Shown: one piece after another, positions 7,953-15,852 of the stretch
Numbering within the stretch: position 1 is the first letter of the stretch
Layout of the letters: each line of letters starts with the position of its first letter
NCBI RefSeq assembly: GCF_019551475.1
Contig: NZ_CP047159.1
Coordinates: 1,178,001 to 1,242,000 of the forward strand
Source of the DNA: Prevotella sp. Rep29
GTDB taxonomy: Bacteria > Bacteroidota > Bacteroidia > Bacteroidales > Bacteroidaceae
Direction: 5' to 3'
Length of the DNA stretch: 64,000 nucleotides
The notes under the pieces: model-generated
Database searches by the model: none
Seen by the model: only the letters and a program-made list of their open reading frames with translations
Told to the model about the DNA's origin: nothing
Program-made: the position numbers and the translations under genes

Positions 7953-9071
7953 TTAAGGTTTTAGGATGATACTTTTTCTTATTTTTTCTGTATGGTTGTC
8001 GTTTCGTTGTCTGACGGGCATGAATCCTTCCGTGAGGAAGAATATTTCCGAGAGTACTTGTTCCATGCGGGCTGTGAAGCGTGCCATTTTCTTCTCCTTG
8101 AGCTCCCGGCATAGCTCGTCCTCGTCGCAGTCGAGTTGTATGAATGTCTGGTATAGGTCGGACAGGTGGCGCAGGGTGACGGTGCGTTTCTTCACATGCT
8201 TCCGTACATCTGCCAACATGCCGACGATTCCGTTCTCCCTATTCAGATGGGTGCTGCTCTCTGTCGGCGGTGCACTGACAGGATGGCGGTAGGGGATTTG
8301 TAACTGTTGAATCTCGATACCTTTCAGGATAAGGTCTGTCACCTCTTCCTTTTGTGTATAGATGAAGATGCGTCTCCACTGTTCTGCGCTCAGTCGTTCC
8401 ATGACGCTCGTGGGGAGACGGTCGGTCTGACGCAGGTCTCCTGAAAGTGCCGTGTGCAACAGATAGCATACGCTCTGTCGCTCGTCCACCGACATTTGTC
8501 GATGAATGTCGCGGTCGATGACTCTCTGGTAGAACGCCTGCATCAGGTGTAGCTGGTCGTGTCGCACCATGGTAATGTGGCGGTTCCACTTGAGTGCGGC
8601 AAGGTTGTCCCTCTCTTGTTCATTGCCTGCATGCAGGGCGCAGCAGTGGCGCACCATGTTGCACTGATAGCAGACGGTGGGCAATAGCCTTGTTTTGAAA
8701 AAGCCTAAGTTCCAAACATGTTTTCGGAGCCGGTCGTGTGGCGACAAGACCACCTTGAAACCCCTCTTTCGCGACCATTTCTCCACGTTGGCACCGAAAA
8801 GATTCCAACTTCCATGTATGTGTACCACGTCGGGCATCACTTGATAGAGAATCTTGATATATTGTGACGGCACCGATATCCACTCGGTCAGCGGATGTCG
8901 GTGATAGATGGTGTGGCAGGTAATGGGCAGGGTGGCAACTTTCTGCATGTCTTCCTCAAAAGCCGCTACGTGAATTTCTGTCGAATCCAGCATGCGTCCG
9001 ATTAGCGACAAGGCGTTGTCGAGCACCTCGTCGTCTTTGTAATAAGGGGGGATGACATGCAGGATTTTCAT
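7953..9071 (-). CDS. Glycosyltransferase-like protein with GT-B N-terminal domain
   Basis: A 372-residue cytoplasmic protein. Residues 1-170 look like the N-terminal Rossmann half of a GT4-type glycosyltransferase: MKILHVIPPYYKDDE, PDVVHIHGSWNLFG and KVVLSPHDRLRKHVWN are typical acceptor-side motifs. After HITMVRHD near 195 the normal donor-binding half (with its E-x7-E motif) is not recognisable; the last 170 residues are helical, charged and end in KSIILKP. A cysteine-rich patch (CYQCNMVRHCCALH) lies near 138-151. It may be an atypical or inactive transferase. It overlaps the upstream GT2 gene by 4 bases (ATGA) and is followed 4 bases later by fbp. Confidence 0.6.
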   Translation of the reverse strand: MKILHVIPPYYKDDEVLDNALSLIGRMLDSTEIHVAAFEEDMQKVATLPITCHTIYHRHPLTEWISVPSQYIKILYQVMPDVVHIHGSWNLFGANVEKWSRKRGFKVVLSPHDRLRKHVWNLGFFKTRLLPTVCYQCNMVRHCCALHAGNEQERDNLAALKWNRHITMVRHDQLHLMQAFYQRVIDRDIHRQMSVDERQSVCYLLHTALSGDLRQTDRLPTSVMERLSAEQWRRIFIYTQKEEVTDLILKGIEIQQLQIPYRHPVSAPPTESSTHLNRENGIVGMLADVRKHVKKRTVTLRHLSDLYQTFIQLDCDEDELCRELKEKKMARFTARMEQVLSEIFFLTEGFMPVRQRNDNHTEKIRKSIILKP

Positions 9072-10201
9072 AGTTTGTGGCTGATGAAGTCGTATTTGTC
9101 GGCTCTTAAATATCTTATTTTTGCTAAAAGATAGGTCCAGGGCAGTCGCAGCTCATAGAGCGTGACTTTCCATGCGGGTATGCTGAGGTCGAAGCGGCGC
9201 ATGGCTTTCCGGGCAATGACTGTTCTGAGAATGATGGTGATGAGGAGAGCAGCCGCTGCCGCTGCGGTGAGCAGCCATTCTTGTGTAAACAATGAGTAGG
9301 TCAGCGCTCCCAGTATGGCGACATAGTTCAGATACATCATCGCCATGTCGAATCGGTAGGTCAGTCTGGGCATGAACCGCCTCTCCAGATGTTTCTTTGT
9401 TTCTTGATAATAGATGTGTTTGTTCCGCCACGTCTTGAGCGATGGGCAACTTTCCGTCAGCCGTGTCTCTGGGGCAGTGGCGACGGCGGTCATGCCTCGC
9501 TGGGCATACTTGTTTACCATGAAGTCATATTCTCCGCGGATGTATTTGAGGTTTCCTTGGAAGCCATTTCTTTCGAGGAACTCGCTTTTCTTGAAAGCTA
9601 TCAGGGGCATGTTCGTCCTGAATGCCCTTCCTTTTCGGGCTTTCCGCATGAGATAGCAGGCTGTCCGGAAATGCTCAAACTGGTAGTAGGATGGGGTGTC
9701 GGCTTCATATTGGGTATAGCCCATCACGAGATTGTTCTTCTCCGTGAAATGGGCTGCCATGCTCTGAAGCCAGTGGCTGTCGGTGGGAGCCGTTGACGGG
9801 TCAGTCATGATAATCCATTCGTGTTTGGCAGCTTTTACTCCGAGCGTGACAGACAGTTTCTTCCGGCTCATATATCTTGATGAGTCGGGAATGAAGGTAA
9901 TGTATAGATGCGGATTGTCGGCAACTCGTTTCAATACGTCTTCCGTCTCGGCATCGCCTTTTTCTGCAACGACAATCACTTCATAGTCGTTTCCGTACTC
10001 CTGTGTGAGAAAGGCTGGCAGATGGTTTTCGAGTTGTTCGGAATGCCCAAACGCTGTCAGCAGTACCGACACTTTGGGCATTTCCGGCGTTTCATCCGCT
10101 TGCCGGACTGCTGTTATCTTTCTGAAAAAGATGTTGCACAGCGGTGTGACTGCTGCCAGGATAATCAGTGCCGCTGCTGATATGATGAGTTCTGTTGTCA
10201 T
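9068..10201 (-). CDS. Membrane-anchored family 2 glycosyltransferase
   Basis: A 377-residue protein with an N-terminal membrane helix (residues 5-27), a GT-A fold GT2 catalytic domain (PKVSVLLTAFGHSEQLENHL near 44-63; EVIVVAEKGD; EWIIMTDPSTAP as the DxD-like site near 130) and two C-terminal membrane segments (about 290-330). It would transfer a sugar from a nucleotide-sugar to a lipid- or polysaccharide-linked acceptor at the inner membrane; the substrate is unknown. Its start overlaps the end of lysC by 4 bases and its end overlaps the next gene by 4, so it is firmly inside the operon. Confidence 0.8.
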   Translation of the reverse strand: MTTELIISAAALIILAAVTPLCNIFFRKITAVRQADETPEMPKVSVLLTAFGHSEQLENHLPAFLTQEYGNDYEVIVVAEKGDAETEDVLKRVADNPHLYITFIPDSSRYMSRKKLSVTLGVKAAKHEWIIMTDPSTAPTDSHWLQSMAAHFTEKNNLVMGYTQYEADTPSYYQFEHFRTACYLMRKARKGRAFRTNMPLIAFKKSEFLERNGFQGNLKYIRGEYDFMVNKYAQRGMTAVATAPETRLTESCPSLKTWRNKHIYYQETKKHLERRFMPRLTYRFDMAMMYLNYVAILGALTYSLFTQEWLLTAAAAAALLITIILRTVIARKAMRRFDLSIPAWKVTLYELRLPWTYLLAKIRYLRADKYDFISHKL

Positions 10202-11526
10202 GGTTCTGTGTGATAGAATAGGGTGTTGCTCAATCGTTGCAGTGCTTCTTTCTTGTCGGTCATAGACACCAGCAGGGAGATGTTGTGTTCCGATGCGCCG
10301 TAGGAGACCATCTTGACGGGAATGTCTCTCAGCGTGTTGAGGATGACGGCATCGTAGCCAGCCTCTTGAGAGAACAGGTCGCCGACTACGCAGATGACGC
10401 AGCAGTCGGGTTCTGTCTCGACGGTGCCGATGTTTTTCAGTTCCTCCACGATGTCGTCACGGTGGCGGTTGTCGTTGAAACTCAGGGTGACTCCTCCTTG
10501 TGAGGTGCACGCGATGTCAATCGGTGTCTGATAGTGTTCAAAGGCGTCAAACACCTGTTTGAGGAATGTGCTGACGGGTGTCCCTTTCCCTGCATGGACA
10601 GTGATGGCAGTCATGTCGTCTTTGGCAGCAATGGCTTTGATGGTTCCCGTGCAGGTCTCCTGACTGATGAGCGTCCCTTCCGCCTCTGGCTGCATGGTGT
10701 TGAGCAGACGCACGGGCACACCGCTGTCTTTCGCCGGTTGTATGCAAGTGGGGTGGAGGATTTTGGCTCCGAAGAAAGCGAGTTCGGCAGCCTCTTCAAA
10801 ACTCAGTTGGCGCACAGGACTTGTTTTTTCCACGATACGCGGGTCGTTGTTGTGCATTCCGTCGATATCGGTCCATATCTGTATTTCTTCTGACTGGAGC
10901 GCCGCCCCGATGAGCGATGCCGTGTAGTCACTGCCTCCGCGCTGCAGATTGTCGGTCTCTCCGAAGGCATTGCGGCAGATGAATCCTTGCGTGACGTAGA
11001 TTTGGTATCCCTGATGGGTGTCCATCAGTCCGGTAAGCTTTTTCCTGATATAGGGTTGGTCGGGCTCGCCGTATTTGTCGGTCTTCATGAAGTCGAGTGC
11101 CGGCAGGAGCATCGCCTTGATGTTCTGCTCAGTGAGATAGTTGGTCATCATCGTCGTGCTGAGCAGTTCACCCTGCGCCAGGATGTTTTTCTCCTCGTAA
11201 CTTGTGAAAATATCGTTGGTGAACGAGTGGAGATATTCGAAAACCTCCCGAGCATAGGCGTGTGTCTTTTCGCGCCACGTCTCACTCTCATAGAGTTCAT
11301 CTATGTGGTTGCGGTATTTCTCTTCCAGTGTGTCAATCAGTTTGTTTGCCTGTGTCTTCTCTTTTCTGTACAGGTGGTTGCAGATTTCTACCAGCGCATT
11401 GGTCGTGCCCGACATGGCTGAGAGGACGACAAACGTCTGCTCTCCCGATTTGGTGACCAGTGCCGCCACGTTTTTGATGCGTTCTGGGGAGCCGACAGAG
11501 GTTCCCCCGAATTTCATGACTTTCAT
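10198..11526 (-). CDS. lysC: Aspartate kinase (monofunctional)
   Basis: A 442-residue enzyme that phosphorylates L-aspartate, the first step to lysine, diaminopimelate, threonine and methionine. The kinase domain starts MKVMKFGGTSVGSPERI and contains RGGSDYTASLIGAALQ, IWTDIDGMHNNDPRI and AFFGAKILHPTCIQPA. Two ACT regulatory segments fill the C-terminal third (TAITVHAGKGTP; VKMVSYGASEHNISLLV), so feedback control by an end product is likely. There is no homoserine dehydrogenase domain. It lies 6 bases after ftsE and overlaps the GT2 gene by 4. Diaminopimelate supply is a plausible link to the cell-envelope theme of the operon. Confidence 0.92.
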   Translation of the reverse strand: MKVMKFGGTSVGSPERIKNVAALVTKSGEQTFVVLSAMSGTTNALVEICNHLYRKEKTQANKLIDTLEEKYRNHIDELYESETWREKTHAYAREVFEYLHSFTNDIFTSYEEKNILAQGELLSTTMMTNYLTEQNIKAMLLPALDFMKTDKYGEPDQPYIRKKLTGLMDTHQGYQIYVTQGFICRNAFGETDNLQRGGSDYTASLIGAALQSEEIQIWTDIDGMHNNDPRIVEKTSPVRQLSFEEAAELAFFGAKILHPTCIQPAKDSGVPVRLLNTMQPEAEGTLISQETCTGTIKAIAAKDDMTAITVHAGKGTPVSTFLKQVFDAFEHYQTPIDIACTSQGGVTLSFNDNRHRDDIVEELKNIGTVETEPDCCVICVVGDLFSQEAGYDAVILNTLRDIPVKMVSYGASEHNISLLVSMTDKKEALQRLSNTLFYHTEP

Positions 11527-11532
11527 TCTTTC

Positions 11533-12210
11533 TTACTCCTTTTCACTTTTCATGGTCATCAGTTCGTCTTCGCATTCATAGACGATGCCGGGGAACTTGT
11601 CCAGCAGCGCCATGTTGTGCGTAGTGACGATGACGGTCGTTCCCTGTTCGCTGATGCTTTTGAGCAGTTCGAAGATATTGTCGGCAGTCTCTTGGTCAAG
11701 ATTACCGGTCGGCTCGTCGGCAAGAATCACTTTCGGGTTGTTCAGCAGTGCACGTGCGATGGAGATTCGTTGTTGTTCACCGCCCGAGAGTTCGTGCGGC
11801 ATGTTCTCGATTTTGCTTTCCATCCCTACTTGTTGCAACACTTCCTCAATCCTGCTTCTGATGTCGTTTTTGTCTTTCCAGTCGGTAGCTCTCAGCACGA
11901 ACTCTAGGTTCTTGAACACGCTGCGGTCGTGCAGCAGTTGGAAGTCTTGGAAGATGATGCCCATCTCCTTGCGGAGTGCGGGAATTTCTTTTCTGCGGAT
12001 GGTGGTCAGGTCGCGTCCGAGCACGGTGGCAGTGTCGCAGCTGTCAATGTCCAGTTCGCAGTAGAATGTTTTCAGCAGCGAACTCTTTCCCGTTCCCACT
12101 TTACCAATGACATATATCAGTTGTCCTTCCTCTGCCGTGAAGTTGATGTCTTTCAGCACGTATTTCTCGTCGTGCGAGATATTGACGTTTTTATATTCTA
12201 TCAGTGCCAT
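11533..12210 (-). CDS. ftsE: FtsE-like cell-division ABC transporter ATP-binding protein
   Basis: A 225-residue ABC ATPase. The Walker A is GKVGTGKSS (residues 35-43), the signature [17 protein letters not shown] lies near 140, and the Walker B region reads [12 protein letters not shown], with the H-loop in VIVTTHN. The D-E-P-T-G-N-L-D form and the short length fit FtsE, which works with FtsX to activate peptidoglycan hydrolases at the division septum; FtsX is not in this window. The frame is open to 12279, but MALIEYKNV at 12210 aligns with family starts and sits 30 bases after a consensus promoter. It is the first gene of the minus-strand operon reaching fbp. Confidence 0.82.
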   Translation of the reverse strand: MALIEYKNVNISHDEKYVLKDINFTAEEGQLIYVIGKVGTGKSSLLKTFYCELDIDSCDTATVLGRDLTTIRRKEIPALRKEMGIIFQDFQLLHDRSVFKNLEFVLRATDWKDKNDIRSRIEEVLQQVGMESKIENMPHELSGGEQQRISIARALLNNPKVILADEPTGNLDQETADNIFELLKSISEQGTTVIVTTHNMALLDKFPGIVYECEDELMTMKSEKE

Positions 12211-12239
12211 ATTCAATAGTTTGTTATTCTTTTCGTTTG

Positions 12240-12270
12240 CAAAGTTACGATTTAGCGAGAACAATACAAA
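12240..12270 (-). promoter_or_regulatory. Promoter of the ftsE operon (proximal copy)
   Basis: On the minus strand, TTTG (12267-12270), a 19-base spacer and TAACTTTG (12240-12247) match the Bacteroidetes consensus. The predicted transcription start is about 23 bases before the ftsE ATG. Confidence 0.75.
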
Positions 12271-12419
12271 AAGAATCACATTCTTTTTTATTGTCGAGCG
12301 TGAGTAAGTTATAAAAAGTTACGATTTAGCGAGTGAAAAAGCAAATTTATTTGCATTTTTCCGAGCGTTAGTAATTTGGACAATGGTCAAAGTTACGATT
12401 TAGCGAGAACAATACAAAA
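12240..12419 (-). repeat. Three direct repeats of a promoter-bearing segment upstream of ftsE
   Basis: A segment containing AAAGTTACGATTTAGCGAG occurs at 12241-12259, 12315-12333 and 12389-12407, 74 bases apart each time. The first and third copies also share GAACAATACAAA, so both carry an intact TTTG-19-TAACTTTG promoter on the minus strand; the middle copy keeps only the -7 box. The equal spacing points to tandem duplication of a 74-bp unit. Confidence 0.8.
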
Positions 12420-12447
12420 TAAAGTTGATTTTATTTTATGGTGTAAA

Positions 12448-12493
12448 GTCCTTAGGGTCTTTAAGGTCCTTAAAGTCTTTAAAGTCCTTAAGG
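12448..12493 (+). repeat. 9-bp tandem array (GTCYTTARR), 5 units
   Basis: Five 9-base units (GTCCTTAGG, GTCTTTAAG, GTCCTTAAA, GTCTTTAAA, GTCCTTAAG) run head to tail just past the 3' end of rlmH. The same unit recurs at 13350, 20208, 25238, 25901 and 51951. Confidence 0.8.
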
Positions 12494-12501
12494 ATAAAAA
12501 T

Positions 12502-12972
12502 TTACTCGTGATGGTACGGCTCGCCTTTGATGATGGTGCAGGCGCGGTAGAGCTGTTCGGTGAAAATCAGTCGCACCATCTGATGGGAGAAGGTCATGGG
12601 TGAGAGTGAGAGCTTCTCGTTTGCCCGCTGATAGACCGCTTCGGAAAAGCCGTAAGGACCGCCAATCACAAAGACGAGGCGGCGACTGACGGCTTGCTTC
12701 TGTTGAAGCCATTTGGCAAAGTCGATGCTGCGGAAACTTTTCCCGTGCTCATCGAGAAGAACGACCGTGTCCGTTGGTTGCAACTGTTTGAGAATCAGTT
12801 CGCCCTCCAGTTTTTTCTGTTGCTCTTCTGAAAGATTTTTGGTGCTTTTCAGTTCGGGGATGATGCTCATGCTGAACGGCATGTAATGACCGATGCGACA
12901 GGCATAGTCGGCAATACATTCCTTGATGTGCGGGTTGACAGTCTTTCCGACCGCGATGAGCTCAGTCTTCAT
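12502..12972 (-). CDS. rlmH: 23S rRNA (pseudouridine1915-N3)-methyltransferase RlmH
   Basis: A 156-residue SPOUT methyltransferase that methylates pseudouridine 1915 in helix 69 of 23S rRNA. Family landmarks are present: LLDEHGKSFRSIDFAKWLQ near residue 96, the knot loop VFVIGGPYGFSEAVYQ near 121, and the C-terminal LSLSPMTFSHQMVRLIFTEQ and GEPYHHE, close to the canonical end GxPYHH. It is the second gene of a two-gene unit: its start overlaps the end of the DUF4491 gene by 11 bases. Confidence 0.95.
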   Translation of the reverse strand: MKTELIAVGKTVNPHIKECIADYACRIGHYMPFSMSIIPELKSTKNLSEEQQKKLEGELILKQLQPTDTVVLLDEHGKSFRSIDFAKWLQQKQAVSRRLVFVIGGPYGFSEAVYQRANEKLSLSPMTFSHQMVRLIFTEQLYRACTIIKGEPYHHE

Positions 12973-13267
12973 ACTCGTGCTTACGTTTCGGATTCATGGG
13001 AAACCACCCCTTCTTCACCCGTATTCTTTGGTGGAACAGTTCGCCGATGGACCATATCAGCGAGGCACCCAAAACGCCCAGTAGGGATGAGACAATCACC
13101 GCTTCCACGAACAGGGCAGCAATGATGCTGATGATGCCAGCCACGAGGAAAACCCACCAGTAGCGCGTGCCACTGTGATATTCCACCTTGATGACCAACG
13201 GATGGAAAAGCCCTATTATAAGAAAGGTGGAAACGGCAATGATGATGCCGGTCAGATGTATCTCCAT
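12962..13267 (-). CDS. DUF4491 family small membrane protein
   Basis: A 101-residue protein with three hydrophobic segments (about residues 6-24, 39-57 and 62-80) and a basic, charged tail (NPKRKHEYED). It matches what I know of DUF4491, a family common in Bacteroidales whose function is unknown. The frame is open to 13333 but MEIHLTGIIIA at 13267 is the natural start. It precedes and overlaps rlmH by 11 bases. A -7 box sits 15 bases upstream. Confidence 0.7.
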   Translation of the reverse strand: MEIHLTGIIIAVSTFLIIGLFHPLVIKVEYHSGTRYWWVFLVAGIISIIAALFVEAVIVSSLLGVLGASLIWSIGELFHQRIRVKKGWFPMNPKRKHEYED

Positions 13268-13281
13268 ATATTTTTTTGCTG

Positions 13282-13289
13282 CAAAGATA
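13282..13289 (-). promoter_or_regulatory. -7 box for DUF4491-rlmH
   Basis: TATCTTTG on the minus strand matches TAnnTTTG and lies 15 bases from the start codon. No clear -33 TTTG was found at the right spacing. The leader would be very short. Confidence 0.45.
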
Positions 13290-13333
13290 ATGCTTTTTTT
13301 GTACTTTTGCTTTCTTACATCTGAAAAAAGCAC

Positions 13334-13341
13334 TATCTTTG
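13334..13341 (+). promoter_or_regulatory. -7 box for the phosphoglucomutase gene
   Basis: TATCTTTG on the plus strand, followed by GCA, fits the Bacteroidetes -7 element. A TTTG at 13306-13309 is 24 bases away, wider than usual. The predicted leader runs through the 9-bp array at 13350-13386 to the ATG at 13408. Confidence 0.5.
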
Positions 13342-13349
13342 CATAGAAT

Positions 13350-13386
13350 AAGGACTCTAAGGACCTTAAAGACGCTAAAGACTTTA
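13350..13386 (-). repeat. 9-bp tandem array in the phosphoglucomutase leader
   Basis: Four units of the GTCYTTARR type, read on the minus strand (AAGGACTCT AAGGACCTT AAAGACGCT AAAGACTTT on the plus strand), lie between the -7 box and the start codon, so they are expected in the 5' untranslated leader. Confidence 0.75.
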
Positions 13387-13407
13387 ATTATTAAAAAACA
13401 ATAGATT

Positions 13408-15156
13408 ATGGAGAACAACGAACAACTGATTGCCCAGTGTGAGGCAAGAGCAAAAGAATGGCTTCAGCCAGCGTTTGACGAAGCAACGAGAAAAGCCGTG
13501 CAAGCAATGCTTGACAATAGTGACAAGACCGAACTGATTGATGCGTTCTATCGCGACCTTGAGTTCGGAACGGGTGGACTGCGTGGCATCATGGGTGCCG
13601 GTACCAACCGCATGAATATCTATATCGTGGGAATGGCGACGCAGGGTTTTGCCAACTACATCAATAAAGCCTTCGCAGGGCGCAACGACCTCAGTGTGGT
13701 GGTGGGACACGACTGCCGCAACAACGGACGGCTCTTCGCCGAGACCGTTGCCAACATTTTCTCTGCCAACGGCATCAAGGTTTATCTCTTCGAGAGTCTC
13801 CGCCCGACACCCGAAATCTCCTACGCCATTCGCCACCTCGGCTGTCAGGCGGGAGTGAACGTGACGGCGTCGCACAACCCCAAGGAATACAATGGCTACA
13901 AAGCCTACTGGGACGATGGTGCGCAGGTGCTTGCACCGCATGACAAAGGCATTATCGATGAAGTGAACAAGGTGAAAATCGGCGATGTGAAGTTCGAGGG
14001 CAACAAAGACCTCATTCAGATTATCGGCGGCGAGATGGACTGGGACTATCTGCAGGCAGTGAAAGAGGCGATGGTTGACCAGGAAGTGATTCTCCGTCAG
14101 AAAGACCTGAACATTGTCTATTCGCCGCTGCACGGCTGCGGTCGCGTCATCATTCCCGAGGCACTGCGCTCATGGGGATTCCAGAATATCCACGTGGTGC
14201 CCGAACAGATGGTCATCGACGGCAACTTCCCGACCGTCGTGTCACCCAATCCTGAGAATGCGGAAGCCATGACAATGGGCATGGAGCTCGGAACGAAACT
14301 CAATGCCGACCTTGTCATCGCCAGCGACCCCGATGCCGACCGCCTCGCTATCGTCTGCCGCAATGCGAAAGGGGAGTGGGAGATACTCAACGGCAACCAG
14401 ACGTGCATGATGTTCTGCTGGTATATCATCGCCAACAAGAAGAAACTCGGACAGCTCAAGGGCAATGAATTCCTCGTGAAGACCATCGTCACCACAGAGG
14501 TCATCGCCGAGATTGCCAAGAAAAACGGCGTGGAGCTGCGCGACTGCTACACGGGATTCAAGTGGATTGCCAACGAGATACGCCTGTCGGAAGGTGTGAA
14601 GAAATATATCGGTGGCGGTGAGGAGTCGTTCGGATTCCTGCCCTTCGACAAGGTGCGCGACAAAGACTCACCAGCCTCCATCTGTCTCATCTGCGAGATT
14701 GCTGCCTACGCAAAAGATCAGGGCAAGACACTCTACGACCTGCTCATGGATATCTATCTTGAGTACGGGTTCTCACATGAATATACCATCAACGTTGTGC
14801 GTCCCGGAAAGACAGGTGCCGACGAGATACGCCAGATGATGGAGAACTTCCGTCACACTCCGCCGCAGCAGCTCGGCGGTTCGAAAGTCGTGGTGTGGAA
14901 AGACTTCCAGAATCTCGAGATGCGGAAGGCTGACGGCACCACCGAGCAACTCGCGATGCCCGACAAGAGCAATGTGCTCCAGTGGTTCTGCGAGGACGGT
15001 ACGAAAGTGAGCGTCCGCCCATCGGGTACCGAGCCGAAGATCAAATTCTATCTCGAGGTGAAAGATTCCACCATGCGTTGCGCCGGCTGCTATGAGCGCT
15101 GCCTCGCCGCCAGCCGCGAGAAGATAGAGCAAATCAGGAAAGAACTGGGAGTATAG
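13408..15156 (+). CDS. Phosphoglucomutase/phosphomannomutase family protein
   Basis: A 582-residue alpha-D-phosphohexomutase that interconverts hexose 1- and 6-phosphates through a phosphoserine. The four-domain layout is clear: TGGLRGIMGAGTNRMN near residue 55, the active serine in VTASHNPKEYNGYKAYW near 153, the metal loop ASDPDADRLAIV near 310, sugar-binding GGGEESFGFLPF near 409, and the phosphate-binding VRPSGTEPKIKFYL near 535. The length is that of the PgcA/PGM2-like branch; glucose versus mannose or ribose preference cannot be told. A 249-residue antisense frame (13384-14133) is a shadow. A 9-bp inverted array begins right after the TAG. Confidence 0.92.
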   Translation: MENNEQLIAQCEARAKEWLQPAFDEATRKAVQAMLDNSDKTELIDAFYRDLEFGTGGLRGIMGAGTNRMNIYIVGMATQGFANYINKAFAGRNDLSVVVGHDCRNNGRLFAETVANIFSANGIKVYLFESLRPTPEISYAIRHLGCQAGVNVTASHNPKEYNGYKAYWDDGAQVLAPHDKGIIDEVNKVKIGDVKFEGNKDLIQIIGGEMDWDYLQAVKEAMVDQEVILRQKDLNIVYSPLHGCGRVIIPEALRSWGFQNIHVVPEQMVIDGNFPTVVSPNPENAEAMTMGMELGTKLNADLVIASDPDADRLAIVCRNAKGEWEILNGNQTCMMFCWYIIANKKKLGQLKGNEFLVKTIVTTEVIAEIAKKNGVELRDCYTGFKWIANEIRLSEGVKKYIGGGEESFGFLPFDKVRDKDSPASICLICEIAAYAKDQGKTLYDLLMDIYLEYGFSHEYTINVVRPGKTGADEIRQMMENFRHTPPQQLGGSKVVVWKDFQNLEMRKADGTTEQLAMPDKSNVLQWFCEDGTKVSVRPSGTEPKIKFYLEVKDSTMRCAGCYERCLAASREKIEQIRKELGV

Positions 15157-15260
15157 CTGGGAGCACTGGGAGAGCTGGGAGCCCTGAGAACACTACGATT
15201 TAAGCGAGATTCCCAGAATTCTCAGAATTCTCAGACTTCCCAGCCCTCCCAGACTTCCCA
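15157..15260. repeat. CTGGGAnnn 9-bp inverted array, copy 1
   Basis: Directly after the phosphoglucomutase stop, CTGGGAGnn units (15157-15185) are followed by a short core (CACTACGATTTAAGCGAG) and then complementary nnCTCCCAG or TTCCCAG-type units (15210-15260). The arms can fold into a long imperfect hairpin. A second copy lies at 15853-15933, on the other side of the four-helix gene. Confidence 0.8.
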
Positions 15261-15282
15261 TTAATTATTAAAACCAGAAACA

Positions 15283-15848
15283 ATGTTTGAAGCCAATGAT
15301 TTTCTCCGTTCGAAAGGCGACTACAAAAAGTTGGTCGTCTTTCAGAAGGCGGAATGCATTTATGATTTGACTTGCTATTTTATTGAGCACTACCTTCCGA
15401 AAACAGGCGACCGTACAGTCGATCAGATGAAACAGGCAGCGCGCTCGGGGAAACAGAATATCGCTGAAGGAAATGAGGCAGGCACCACCTCGATGGAAAC
15501 AACATCAAATTGATGAATGTGGCAAAGGCAAGTCTTCGTGAATTGCAGGAAGATTATGAGGACTATCTGCGTACACACGACAGGGTGCCGTGGCTGACTG
15601 ACGATCCGCGATGCCAGTCAGCGCGTGAATGGTGCAAGACACACAGCCGTCCGGCTGACTATCTGAAGGTTTGCAAGATGCGTGACGATGAGACGGTGGC
15701 AAATATCGCGTTGATTCTCATCCACCAGACCGACTATCTTCTACAAAGACTAATCGAAAAACTTAAAGCCGACTTTCTCCGGCATGGCGGCATCCGCGAA
15801 CAAATGTCGCAAGCAAGAAAACAATGGCGAGATAGGAATAAAGGGTGA
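15283..15848 (+). pseudogene. Four-helix-bundle suffix-domain protein, interrupted by a 1-base deletion
   Basis: Two overlapping frames together make one protein of about 188 residues. The first (15283-15513) has the four-helix-bundle signature KLVVFQKAECIYDLTCYF and QMKQAARSGKQNIAEGNEAG; the second (from about 15507) continues LMNVAKASLRELQEDYEDYL and ends in a helical, basic tail. The join reads METT, then a lost base near 15502-15503, then IKLMNVA. It resembles the IVS-type four-helix-bundle family with its suffix domain; these proteins are widespread in Bacteroidales and their function is unknown. A real mutation, a sequencing error or recoding are all possible. It is flanked by two 9-bp-unit inverted arrays. 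Confidence 0.7.
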
Positions 15849-15852
15849 GAAG

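Noticed and set aside
13384..14133. 249-codon frame antisense to the phosphoglucomutase gene
   Set aside because: Fully inside a well-supported gene on the other strand, with no family features.
15283..15848. 23S rRNA intervening-sequence gene, hence an rRNA operon nearby
   Set aside because: The family name comes from insertions in 23S rRNA, but no rRNA sequence flanks this gene. It is a free-standing member.
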